Positions 24,742-33,444 of a stretch of 64,000 nt of DNA are shown here, in pieces. This DNA is from JAIXWP01 sp964428835. Its GTDB lineage: Bacteria > Bacteroidota > Bacteroidia > Flavobacteriales_D > Sanyastnellaceae. Each line of letters starts with the position of its first letter. The first letter of the stretch is position 1. The notes beneath the pieces were generated by a model. That model was not told the DNA's origin and did not search any database. It saw only the letters and a program-made list of their open reading frames with translations. The position numbers and the translations under genes were made by a program. The stretch is taken from positions 1 through 64,000 of the forward strand of contig CAYRZQ010000015.1 in NCBI GenBank assembly GCA_964428835.1. The letters run 5' to 3'.

Positions 24742-27159
24742 ATGCATCCACTTCGTTCCATTATTGCTATCATTTTTGCTTTTGCCTTGCAAAACCTATC
24801 TGCTCAAGGAAATTTTACCGTGAGCGGACAAATACTCGATGGCGAAACAGGCGAAACAATCCCTGGGGCAGTCGTCAAAGCTTCACCCATCAATAGAGCG
24901 GTGACCTCCAATAGTTTTGGTTTTTACTCTCTGACTTTACCCAAAGGAAAATATACAATTGAAGTTAGCTTTACTGGTCTTGAATCGCAAACAAGAGAGA
25001 TTGATCTCAGTGCAGACGTTCGATGGGATGTCTCGCTCAACTCACAAGTGAAAACCATCACGGCAGTAGAAATCACCGCGGATAAGTCCAAGAATACTCA
25101 AAGCACCGACGTTGGAAAAATAGAGCTCGATGTTAGCCAAGTAAAAAAGCTTCCTGTATTACTTGGAGAGATTGATATATTAAAAACAATCACCCTCCTT
25201 CCAGGTGTGCAAAGTTCGGGAGAAGGAAACGCAGGGTTTTATGTGAGAGGTGGTGGCGTAGACCAAAATCTCATTTTGCTGGATAATGCAACAGTGTATA
25301 ATGCATCTCACCTCTTCGGCTTTTTCAGCGTATTCAATGCAGATGCAATAAAAAACCTAGAGCTCACCAAAGGAGGAGTGCCGGCTAACTATGGTGGAAG
25401 ATTGGCCTCTGTGCTTGATATTAATTTGAAAGAAGGAAATAATAAAGAATTCCATGGTGAAGGTGGTATCGGATTGATCTCTTCGCGCTTCACACTGGAA
25501 GGACCTATTAAAAAAGACACTTCGAGTTTTATCATCAGCGGCCGCCGCACATACATCGATTTATTATTGAGTCCATTTATCAATGAAGACAGCAACTTCA
25601 ATGGTTCTGCTTATTATTTCTATGATCTCAATGCAAAGGTGAATTATAAAATCAGTAAAAAAGATCAAATCTTTTTGAGCGGATATTTCGGTCGTGATGT
25701 TTTTGGTTTTAACAGTGAAAATTCTGGTTTCTCGAGCCGCATCCCATGGGGCAATGCAACTGCTACCGTTCGATGGAATCGCATCGTGAGCGATAAGCTT
25801 TTCATGAATACGATTCTCACTTTCACCGATTATAAATTCGCTTTCGAAGGAGCGCAGGAACAGTTTGAATTCAGCCTCAATAGCGGCATTCAAGACTGGG
25901 GTGCCAAAGTGCAATGGAATTATTATCCCAACTATCGTCATAGCATCAAGTGGGGGGTCGATTATACGTACCATATTTTCACGCCGAATAGCGTATATGC
26001 GCGCAGCGGCGATACAGAATTTGATACGGGAGAAAAAACACGTTTGCTCAGCCATGAAGTAGCAGGATACGTGCTCGATGAATTTGATATCACCGAAAAA
26101 ATAAGATTGAATGTCGGCCTACGTTATTCCTATTTTGCACACGTAGGGCCTTTCAAACGTTTCACTCCACAAGCAAGCACTGGATTTGCACAACCCCTGC
26201 CTCCAATCGAAACACTCTATGCAAGCAATGAAATCGTAGCGGACTATGGTGGATTCGAACCTCGTGCGAATATTCGCTGGACTCTAGATAAAAATAGCAG
26301 TATCAAAGCGGGATACATGCGCAATTATCAATACATCCATCTCACCAGTTTGAGTCCTACCTCTTTGCCTACAGATGTATGGCTTCCCAGCACAGATGTC
26401 TTGCGCCCACAATTCGGACAACAATTCAGTATTGGATATTTTAGAAACTTCCTTAATGATATGTTGGAGACAAGTGTGGAAGTGTATTATAAAAATATGG
26501 ACAATGTTTCTGAATACCGCGAAGGAGCGCAGCCAGAACAAACAGTGAATGACAACATCGACAATTTGCTCGTATTTGGAATTGGTCGCAGCTATGGATT
26601 AGAATTATTCGTGAAAAAAAGATTGGGGAATTGGTCGGGCTGGGTTGGATATACATGGAGCGTCACTGAAAGAAGATTCGACGATATCAATTTTGGAAAA
26701 TGGTTTCCCGCACGCTGGGATCGTAGACACGATATCAGTGTAGTATCTACTTACAAGTTGAATGATCGACTTGAGTTTGGATTTGTATTCGTTTACGGCA
26801 CCGGCAATGCGATCACGCTTCCAGTAGAGCGTTATGTATTTGAAAATAGAATTGTGGATGTATATGGCGATCGCAATAGTTTCCGCATGGCAGCTTATCA
26901 CCGCGCGGATGTTTCATGCACACTTTATCCAAAGAAAAAACCAGTGAAGCGCGATGAAAACGGAAACGAAATCAAACGCAAGATCAATATCGAAAGCAAC
27001 TGGAATTTTAGCGTGTACAATTTGTACAATCGCATGAATCCATACTTCATCTATTTCGGTAATGATGGAAATATTCAGGAAGGCACTTTAGAAATCAAAG
27101 CGTATCAAGTGAGCTTATTCCCCATTCTGCCCAGCGTTACTTGGAATTTTAAATTTTGA
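24742..27159 (+). CDS. TonB-dependent outer-membrane receptor with CarboxypepD_reg-like domain
   Basis: 805 residues. Signal peptide (IIAIIFAFALQNLSAQ), then a carboxypeptidase-regulatory-like beta sandwich (~22-105: VSGQILDGETGETIPGAVV). The plug domain follows (~115-225: LLPGVQSSGEGNAGFYVRGG, LILLDNATVYNASHLFGFFS, GGVPANYGGRLASVLDI). A 22-strand-type barrel ends with an aromatic terminal residue (SVTWNFKF). It imports a substrate across the outer membrane using TonB energy; the substrate is not evident. No SusD-like lipoprotein follows. Instead two paralogous barrel-like proteins lie convergent to it, and the 3' ends overlap by 45 bases. Confidence 0.92.
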   Translation: MHPLRSIIAIIFAFALQNLSAQGNFTVSGQILDGETGETIPGAVVKASPINRAVTSNSFGFYSLTLPKGKYTIEVSFTGLESQTREIDLSADVRWDVSLNSQVKTITAVEITADKSKNTQSTDVGKIELDVSQVKKLPVLLGEIDILKTITLLPGVQSSGEGNAGFYVRGGGVDQNLILLDNATVYNASHLFGFFSVFNADAIKNLELTKGGVPANYGGRLASVLDINLKEGNNKEFHGEGGIGLISSRFTLEGPIKKDTSSFIISGRRTYIDLLLSPFINEDSNFNGSAYYFYDLNAKVNYKISKKDQIFLSGYFGRDVFGFNSENSGFSSRIPWGNATATVRWNRIVSDKLFMNTILTFTDYKFAFEGAQEQFEFSLNSGIQDWGAKVQWNYYPNYRHSIKWGVDYTYHIFTPNSVYARSGDTEFDTGEKTRLLSHEVAGYVLDEFDITEKIRLNVGLRYSYFAHVGPFKRFTPQASTGFAQPLPPIETLYASNEIVADYGGFEPRANIRWTLDKNSSIKAGYMRNYQYIHLTSLSPTSLPTDVWLPSTDVLRPQFGQQFSIGYFRNFLNDMLETSVEVYYKNMDNVSEYREGAQPEQTVNDNIDNLLVFGIGRSYGLELFVKKRLGNWSGWVGYTWSVTERRFDDINFGKWFPARWDRRHDISVVSTYKLNDRLEFGFVFVYGTGNAITLPVERYVFENRIVDVYGDRNSFRMAAYHRADVSCTLYPKKKPVKRDENGNEIKRKINIESNWNFSVYNLYNRMNPYFIYFGNDGNIQEGTLEIKAYQVSLFPILPSVTWNFKF

Positions 27160-27960
27160 CCACGTATAGCGCAGCACGATTCCCAATTGAAATATGGGAT
27201 CATCCGCGATGATATCCATGATTCTTCTGTCTTCAATTAAATCAGTACCACCTTCAAAGCGTTTGTAGTCGATAGCCATCCTCAACTCGGGAAGATTTTT
27301 TTCATTACTAAAAAAATCCAAGTCGCGCCAAGCTGTTGCCACAAATCCAACAGCAAAGTTTTCGGTTGCATTATAAAAAACAGAAAGCCCTAAATTTCCT
27401 CGATACCGGTTGGTATTCGCTACTTCTTTTTTGAAAGCATACTCGTCTAAGTAGCGCGTCGTTCCATCATCATAAGGAATGATCTGACGAAATGATTTCT
27501 CTCTATCAAAGCGCATATTTCGTGAGAGTAATTGTCGTGCCACTGCCGTTCGCAAACCTATTTCCCAAGCTCCAATGCGACGACTCACGCCACCTTGAAT
27601 AGTGATGCCTGCTTGAACAAATGAATGTATCTCGTCCACTTCTGCGTGTATAAAACTTGCATCATTATTTTTCCAGTCCACCCATAATTCACGCTTTATG
27701 CGGTAGGCTCCGAGACCAGCGGAATAAGTCCAATCGTTCTTTTCACGAATAATATTAAACTCCATAGCAGGCGACCAATAAACTCGTGACACTATCTGTG
27801 TGAGCGATGCATCATAATCGAGAACATTCCCGCTGCTGCTGAAAAATTGGTGTGGAGCTAATTCCAATCGGTACCTGAATTTAGAAGCTTCTTGTCCCCA
27901 TGCATTGGCGGTTAGAAATAATAAAGCAACACCGATGATATTTTTAGTTTTCAAGATCAC
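27115..27960 (-). CDS. Barrel-like envelope protein, tandem paralog B
   Basis: 281 residues, GTG start, signal peptide (IIGVALLFLTANAWGQ). Alternating beta-strand pattern through the mature part (WTYSAGLGAYRIKRELWV, YRGNLGLSVFYNATENFAV). The C-terminus DPIFQLGIVLRYTWSKF resembles the last strands of an outer-membrane barrel. It has the same length as the upstream neighbour and a common end motif (DPIFQ-x-G), so the pair probably arose by duplication. It overlaps the end of the convergent TonB-dependent receptor gene by 45 bases and its upstream paralog by 17. No family could be named. Confidence 0.65.
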   Translation of the reverse strand: MILKTKNIIGVALLFLTANAWGQEASKFRYRLELAPHQFFSSSGNVLDYDASLTQIVSRVYWSPAMEFNIIREKNDWTYSAGLGAYRIKRELWVDWKNNDASFIHAEVDEIHSFVQAGITIQGGVSRRIGAWEIGLRTAVARQLLSRNMRFDREKSFRQIIPYDDGTTRYLDEYAFKKEVANTNRYRGNLGLSVFYNATENFAVGFVATAWRDLDFFSNEKNLPELRMAIDYKRFEGGTDLIEDRRIMDIIADDPIFQLGIVLRYTWSKFKIPSNAGQNGE

Positions 27961-28789
27961 CTCCTTTCTTTTTAAATGGAATCAAATACTGAATATTAAA
28001 ACCCGCCTGGAAGATGGGGTCTTTTATAGTTAAATTTAGAATAGAAGCCTCATCGAAACGACGTCCGCCATCTTCCTCAAACTTGAAAGAAAGATCGGCT
28101 TCGTAAACCAAGGCGTCGAATCTCAATGCATTTATCCAGAATGCAGAAGAAATTCCAATTTTGAAAGATTCGTTAATCGCATACATCAAGTTTAATGAAG
28201 CCATTGTAACCCTTTCAGGTGCATTATAGCTTGTAACCAAGCCATTTGACCTAGCTCCTCCGGCCGATACTCCATTTCTTATTATTGACATCACAGCAGA
28301 ATAACTTTGACCGCGATCAAACCCATAAGAAGCATTCAATAAACCAGTGATGCTCAATCCAGCACCCACCTCCAGTCTATTGAAACTTCTTGACGCATTA
28401 AAAAATAGCCCTAACCGCCATTGTTCAAAATTTTGACGACCATTCACATCCTTCTCTAATGGTTTAAAAATGATTTCAGAATCAGGAGAAAAAAAATCCC
28501 ATAAGCGAGTGTTGATATAGATCTGCTTGCTCAACCCTACAATATTACTACCTACTTGGTAGGTCCACTTATTCCTCTTCCAATAATATCCAACTCCTGT
28601 TGAAAAAGAAAAAACCGTATTCTCTCTGAAATCGACAAACTCGTCATTCACATCAACGTCTATCATTCCAGCGTTGATGAAATTGTGCGGGATGATACTT
28701 AGGCTCAATCCTCTTTCATTGGAGGATTGGGAAATGCATTTTGTAAATAGTAATAATGTTGCTAAGACTAAGAAGATTTTGTTACTCAC
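27944..28789 (-). CDS. Barrel-like envelope protein, tandem paralog A
   Basis: 281 residues, GTG start. The signal peptide region (IFLVLATLLLFTKCISQ) contains a Cys but no convincing lipobox. Strand-rich mature part (FSFSTGVGYYWKRNKWTYQVG; FRENTVFSF before it) with tyrosine/tryptophan girdles. The C-terminus DPIFQAGFNIQYLIPFKKK matches its downstream paralog. A central FDRGQSYSAVMSI segment aligns with FDREKSFRQIIPY of the paralog. Probably an outer-membrane protein. Function unknown; a link to the adjacent receptor is possible only from position. Confidence 0.65.
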   Translation of the reverse strand: MSNKIFLVLATLLLFTKCISQSSNERGLSLSIIPHNFINAGMIDVDVNDEFVDFRENTVFSFSTGVGYYWKRNKWTYQVGSNIVGLSKQIYINTRLWDFFSPDSEIIFKPLEKDVNGRQNFEQWRLGLFFNASRSFNRLEVGAGLSITGLLNASYGFDRGQSYSAVMSIIRNGVSAGGARSNGLVTSYNAPERVTMASLNLMYAINESFKIGISSAFWINALRFDALVYEADLSFKFEEDGGRRFDEASILNLTIKDPIFQAGFNIQYLIPFKKKGGDLEN

Positions 28790-28966
28790 GACAAATAGTA
28801 TTTGGTTCTACGTTGTAAATCTAAACTCACAATTTAAATTTTCCTTCGAATGCGAATTTTTCGAGCATGAGTCCCTCGGAATACCCGAGCAACCCATTAA
28901 CAATAAATTAACACGATAAAGCCCGCTTTAACGGAAGTCATGTGGCTTTATTGTTTCGATACCACC

Positions 28967-28974
28967 TACTTTTG
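28967..28974 (+). promoter_or_regulatory. Putative -7 element (TACTTTTG) of the ABC exporter gene
   Basis: TAnnTTTG match with an ATG immediately after it (28975) and a second in-frame ATG at 28987. The box favours 28987 as the true start. Confidence 0.45.
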
Positions 28975-28986
28975 ATGCCTCAAAAT

Positions 28987-30870
28987 ATGCGTAATCTATC
29001 CCATCTCAATAAATACTTCTGGAAATACCGCGGGCGACTGTTCATGGGGTTTCTCTTTATACTCCTTGCCAACATCTTCAACGTGTATGCTCCAAAGTTG
29101 ATTGGTGATGGCATTGATTTTTTAGCAGAAAGTCTCAAGGCGAAAACAATTGTTGACGGTGGGCAAAACACTACCGTAGCAGCTCCCGAAAGCATCCGTG
29201 ACTTCAACTATCTCATCGGCAGCGATCAAAATACGATTACGCTCACAGGAGATAATTTCTATGATGAAATTATCTATATCGCGTTCATTCTCTCCATTGG
29301 TTACATTATCTTTTACATCATCAAAGGCATCTTCCTATTCTTCCAGCGCCAGACCATTATTGTGATGTCGCGCTACATTGAATATGAATTGAAAAATGAA
29401 ATCTATGATCAGTATCAACGCCTAGATATGTCTTTTTACAAAAAGAATAGAACTGGTGATCTGATGAATAGAATCAGCGAAGACGTTTCGCGTGTGCGCA
29501 TGTACATCGGACCTGCGGTGATGTACACCATCAACCTCGTGATCCTCGTAGTGATGTGTGTGATGGTGATGTGGAAGATTGATGCGGAATTAACGCTCTA
29601 CACTTTGTCTCCTTTGCCCTTTATGATGCTTGCCATTTTCTATGTGAGCACTGTCATCAACAAGCGCACTGAAAAAGTGCAAAGCCAACAATCAAAACTT
29701 TCCACGATGGTGCAAGAAACCATTAGCGGTATTCGCGTGCTCAAGGCTTTTAATAGAGAAAAATATTATGAAGGCGTCTTTGAAGACGAAAGCAACGACT
29801 ACAAGAAAAAACAACTCGATCTCATCAAAGCAGACTCCCTTTTCATGCCCGTGATTTCGCTGCTCGTGGGGCTGAGTACTATTCTCACTATATATATCGG
29901 AAGCAACAAAGTAATAGCGGGCGAACTCTCCTACGGAGTCATCGTGCAATTTGTGTTTTATGTAAACCAACTCACGTGGCCATTTGCAAGTGTGGGATGG
30001 GTGACAAGCTTGGTTCAAAAAGCTGAAGCAAGTCAGGAGCGTATAAATGAGTTTTTAAAAACAGCACCCGAAATCACTAATACCCAACCGAATGAACATT
30101 CGGTGGAAGGTGAAATAGAGTTTAAAAATGTTTCATTCACCTATCCTGAGACAGGAGTGAATGCACTTCGCGATATTTCATTCAAAGTGCATAAAGGCGA
30201 GAAGCTGGCCATCGTAGGCCGCACCGGAAGCGGCAAATCTACCATTGCACAACTCATTCTTCGACTCTTTGATACCACAAAAGGTGAGATATTAATAGAT
30301 CAAAAAAACATCAAAGACAATCACCTTTCTTCATTGCGAAAATCCATTGGATTTGTACCGCAAGAGGTCTTTTTATTCAGTGATACCATTCGCAATAACG
30401 TTGCTTTCGGAACAGAAAATCTCAGCGAAGAAGCGATGATTCAGGCCACAAAAGACGCCGATGTCTACCACAACATCACCGACTTCCCTGGTGGTTTTGA
30501 TACGCTGCTCGGAGAGCGCGGTATTAACCTCAGTGGCGGTCAAAAACAACGTGTCTCTATAGCTCGCGCCATCGCAAAAAACCCATCTATTTTAATATTT
30601 GATGATTGCTTATCCGCCGTTGATACCGAAACGGAGGAGAATATATTACACGCCCTCAATCGGATTATGGATGGCAAGACTAGTATCATCATTGCACACA
30701 GATTATCCAGTGTAAAAAATGCAGATCGCATCATCGTACTCGAACGAGGAAAAATCGTGGAAGAAGGAAAACATGATGACCTCGTGATGAATGGAGGACT
30801 CTATGCTCGAATGTATGAACAACAATTGCGTTCGAACGAACCAAATCAAGGAGAGCAAGGAGAACCATAA
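28987..30870 (+). CDS. ABC exporter, fused permease and ATPase half-transporter
   Basis: 627 residues. The N-terminal type I exporter membrane domain has about six helices (FMGFLFILLANIFNVY, IAFILSIGYIIFYIIKGIFL, INLVILVVMCVMVMW and others) with a large periplasmic insert after helix 1 (~38-100). The nucleotide-binding domain begins near residue 375: Walker A GRTGSGKST, signature LSGGQKQR, Walker B ILIFDD, then CLSAVDTETE. The residue after the Walker B Asp is Asp, not the usual catalytic Glu, as in several multidrug/lipid exporters with DDCLSAVD. Probably a homodimer or one half of a heterodimer. The substrate is unknown. The 3' end overlaps the convergent gene by 25 bases. Confidence 0.92.
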   Translation: MRNLSHLNKYFWKYRGRLFMGFLFILLANIFNVYAPKLIGDGIDFLAESLKAKTIVDGGQNTTVAAPESIRDFNYLIGSDQNTITLTGDNFYDEIIYIAFILSIGYIIFYIIKGIFLFFQRQTIIVMSRYIEYELKNEIYDQYQRLDMSFYKKNRTGDLMNRISEDVSRVRMYIGPAVMYTINLVILVVMCVMVMWKIDAELTLYTLSPLPFMMLAIFYVSTVINKRTEKVQSQQSKLSTMVQETISGIRVLKAFNREKYYEGVFEDESNDYKKKQLDLIKADSLFMPVISLLVGLSTILTIYIGSNKVIAGELSYGVIVQFVFYVNQLTWPFASVGWVTSLVQKAEASQERINEFLKTAPEITNTQPNEHSVEGEIEFKNVSFTYPETGVNALRDISFKVHKGEKLAIVGRTGSGKSTIAQLILRLFDTTKGEILIDQKNIKDNHLSSLRKSIGFVPQEVFLFSDTIRNNVAFGTENLSEEAMIQATKDADVYHNITDFPGGFDTLLGERGINLSGGQKQRVSIARAIAKNPSILIFDDCLSAVDTETEENILHALNRIMDGKTSIIIAHRLSSVKNADRIIVLERGKIVEEGKHDDLVMNGGLYARMYEQQLRSNEPNQGEQGEP

Positions 30871-32483
30871 CCATCCAAAACCAGAATTAAGTCGTTGATA
30901 TCTACGATTTCATTCTGATTGATATCGCCAATGCAATCACCTGAACAAAAATAATTTTCAGTTACGATTAGGTAATCTCCAGCACCAACAATTCCATTCT
31001 GATCCACGTCCGCACAAAAGGATTCATCTATAACGATATTGATGCTTGCATTCCTTTTATAATTGAAATATGTACCCGCTGCTATTACATCAAAAGAATA
31101 AGAATCAACGGCATCAGAAGGTGGAATAATTTCCAGTTGAACCGTTGCTGGTGCTGTTAAATTATTCGAAGAAAATATTGCCTGAAATCCGTCTGGCAAT
31201 CCCAATACCTCCAACTCGACGGGTCCTGCAAATCCCTCAGAAATGCTCACTTCATAGATCGCACTTTGCAACGGATTGACATTGACAATAGAAGGGCTCA
31301 GATGTAGAAAATTTACTTCCAGCAAAAACATTCCATTATATAAATCTGAAACAGGTATGATTCCACTTTCGAAGTAAGGATAATGCATCCAAGTGCCTTG
31401 AAATACTGAGTTATCATTAGCAGGATAATGATCAAAATATGCTACTTCGTTCAAATTCAAATCATCAATATTCGTGTAATCAATCAAACGAAGACCAGCA
31501 GTGTAATTACTTTGGAAACTCAAGTTTCCGATGTTATACAAGTTATGATCTATTGCCTCTGTAGGTCCAAGAAAATCGCCTTCATAGATCGGATTATCCA
31601 GGTCCTCAACGTTCCAAATGAGTGTGCGCGTGAAATCAGTTAAGTTGTTGGTTTCATCCAATTCATCATTCATTAAAAGATGACGACCATCAGGAGTGAG
31701 CCAACCCTGATGACAATAGGCTGCAGGAGAATAATTCGTAATTGAAACAGTCTGTATATCGGTAGGATCTGTAGCGTTCACAATGGTAAGACTCGCAGGT
31801 GCATTACCATTATAACAAAATACAATGATGTCATTTTGATAATCAGCGTCAGGACCATTATACGTCATCACCTGCGCCTCGTGAGTATAGCCGTCGTCGC
31901 TATAACCACCAGCGATGGTAGGCGCAAGAGGGTTGGAGATATCCACAACATGAAGTCCTCCTGAGTAAGTATTGGTGCCGCATGCAAATAAGAGGCCCGA
32001 CTCTTCATGAATCACCAAGGTATGACATCTAGAAAATCCCGAATAGTGAGCATCTGTAGTAAACGTAGCAGGTATGGTAACGGGATTACGAAGTCTTGTG
32101 AGATCAAAAATTTGCAACCCATGTCCTGACGCTTCGCTTCCTATGAATAGAAAGTTTTGATACGTGCGGAAAGTCCTCCATAGCGATGCAACGCTATACG
32201 TTGGAAGAAATCCAATCTGCACAGGATTTGCGGGATCCTCTATACTAAAAAATGAAACCCCGTTGTTTCGACCCAAAATCACATATTCCTTCCCATCCAA
32301 GGGGTCAGTCCATCCCCAGACTTCATTTGTGCTGGCACCACCAATTGCAGATGGAGGCACGTGCGCCCAAAAATCAATATTTTCACAAGCATAACCTGCA
32401 GCTTGACCGAATTCACAAGGCGTTTGAGCATGCGCAAATCTCAAAACTACACATAAGACAACAGTAAGATAAATGGACTTCAT
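30846..32483 (-). CDS. Choice-of-anchor B family secreted protein with dockerin-like C-terminal repeats
   Basis: 545 residues. Signal peptide (IYLTVVLCVVLRFAHA), then a long choice-of-anchor B / LVIVD-type beta-propeller region (~20-400: GASTNEVWGWTDPLDGKEYV, SRCHTLVIHEESGLLFACG, DDGYTHEAQVMTYNGPD, FQGTWMHYPYFESGIIPVSD). A sandwich domain follows. The last ~55 residues have two Asp-rich calcium loops, CADVDQNGIVGAGDYLIV and IGDINQNEIVDINDLILVL, in a dockerin-I-like arrangement. No CHU_C or other T9SS sorting domain is visible at the C-terminus. Probably extracellular. The function of the propeller is unknown. Confidence 0.85.
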   Translation of the reverse strand: MKSIYLTVVLCVVLRFAHAQTPCEFGQAAGYACENIDFWAHVPPSAIGGASTNEVWGWTDPLDGKEYVILGRNNGVSFFSIEDPANPVQIGFLPTYSVASLWRTFRTYQNFLFIGSEASGHGLQIFDLTRLRNPVTIPATFTTDAHYSGFSRCHTLVIHEESGLLFACGTNTYSGGLHVVDISNPLAPTIAGGYSDDGYTHEAQVMTYNGPDADYQNDIIVFCYNGNAPASLTIVNATDPTDIQTVSITNYSPAAYCHQGWLTPDGRHLLMNDELDETNNLTDFTRTLIWNVEDLDNPIYEGDFLGPTEAIDHNLYNIGNLSFQSNYTAGLRLIDYTNIDDLNLNEVAYFDHYPANDNSVFQGTWMHYPYFESGIIPVSDLYNGMFLLEVNFLHLSPSIVNVNPLQSAIYEVSISEGFAGPVELEVLGLPDGFQAIFSSNNLTAPATVQLEIIPPSDAVDSYSFDVIAAGTYFNYKRNASINIVIDESFCADVDQNGIVGAGDYLIVTENYFCSGDCIGDINQNEIVDINDLILVLDGYGSPCSP

Positions 32484-32542
32484 TATTCAAATATGCGACA
32501 TTTTTCGGTGAACTTGCCGCCTAATTGTTGGTTTCTAAACAC

Positions 32543-33442
32543 ATGAAAGTTTTAATAACAGGTGGCACAGGACTCGTTGGCACGAGTATCATAAAGAAAC
32601 TTATCGCCCGCGGTGACGAAGTCATCAATCTCACTACAAGAAAAAACAAAGAAGGGCAATCTGGTAAAATCCAGAATATCTATTGGAATCCCGATAATGA
32701 CGGCAGTCCTCTGCCCACCATAGAAGGCGTAGATGCGGTTATCAACTTGGCTGGATACAATGTGGCAAATCGCTGGACAGAAAAAAACAAAGCGCTTATT
32801 GTTTCTAGTCGCATGAATACTACGCGTCAACTGATGAAGCTCATATCAAATATGTCTCAAAAGCCACGTGTATTGGTTTCAACGAGCGCCAGCGGATATT
32901 ACACGCCGTCCGAATCAATTCAGGATGAGACAGCGAAGCCAGGTAGTGGTTTTCTTGCTGATCTCTGCGTAGATTGGGAGCGAGAGGCTTTAAAGGCGAA
33001 AGAATATTCTATCCGCACCGTGATCATTCGTGTTGGCGTAGTGCTTGCCGCAAATGATGGGGCTGTGGCGAAAATGTTGCCTTTCTTCAAACTAGGCTTG
33101 GGTAGCGCAACAGGCAGTGGCAAACAGTGGATGAGTTGGATTCAGCTTGAAGACCTTTCGAACATGTATATCCATGCACTCGACTTCCCAATGGAAGGCG
33201 TGTACAACGGCAACGCACCACAAAACGTAACCAATGACGAATATTCAAAGGTGCTCGCTCAAACTTTGAAACGCCCTTATTTTTTACCCAATATACCTGC
33301 ATTCTTTTTAAAACTCCTGTTTGGAGAAATGAGCTCCATGTTGCTCAACAGCCAACGCATCAGCTCACAACGCATACAAGATGCGGGATTCAAATTTCAA
33401 TATCCAACGATCCGCGAAGCACTCGCTCATACGCTTTCCTAA
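32543..33442 (+). CDS. TIGR01777-family NAD-dependent epimerase (YfcH-like)
   Basis: 299 residues. Rossmann motif ITGGTGLVGTSIIKK at the N-terminus, VDAVINLAGYNVANRWTE, then the STSASGYYTP active-site region and the conserved YNGNAPQNVTN. It ends with the DUF1731-like tail (LLNSQRISSQRIQDAGFKF, YPTIREAL). An atypical SDR of unknown substrate. The ATG at 32543 is taken over a TTG at 32525 because it puts the glycine motif at residue 5. It is followed after 2 bases by a photolyase gene, so the two are probably co-transcribed. Confidence 0.9.
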   Translation: MKVLITGGTGLVGTSIIKKLIARGDEVINLTTRKNKEGQSGKIQNIYWNPDNDGSPLPTIEGVDAVINLAGYNVANRWTEKNKALIVSSRMNTTRQLMKLISNMSQKPRVLVSTSASGYYTPSESIQDETAKPGSGFLADLCVDWEREALKAKEYSIRTVIIRVGVVLAANDGAVAKMLPFFKLGLGSATGSGKQWMSWIQLEDLSNMYIHALDFPMEGVYNGNAPQNVTNDEYSKVLAQTLKRPYFLPNIPAFFLKLLFGEMSSMLLNSQRISSQRIQDAGFKFQYPTIREALAHTLS

Positions 33443-33444
33443 TT

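Noticed and set aside
25564..26055. 163-codon minus-strand frame inside the TonB-dependent receptor
   Set aside because: Antisense to a strongly supported coding region, with no domain, signal or promoter.
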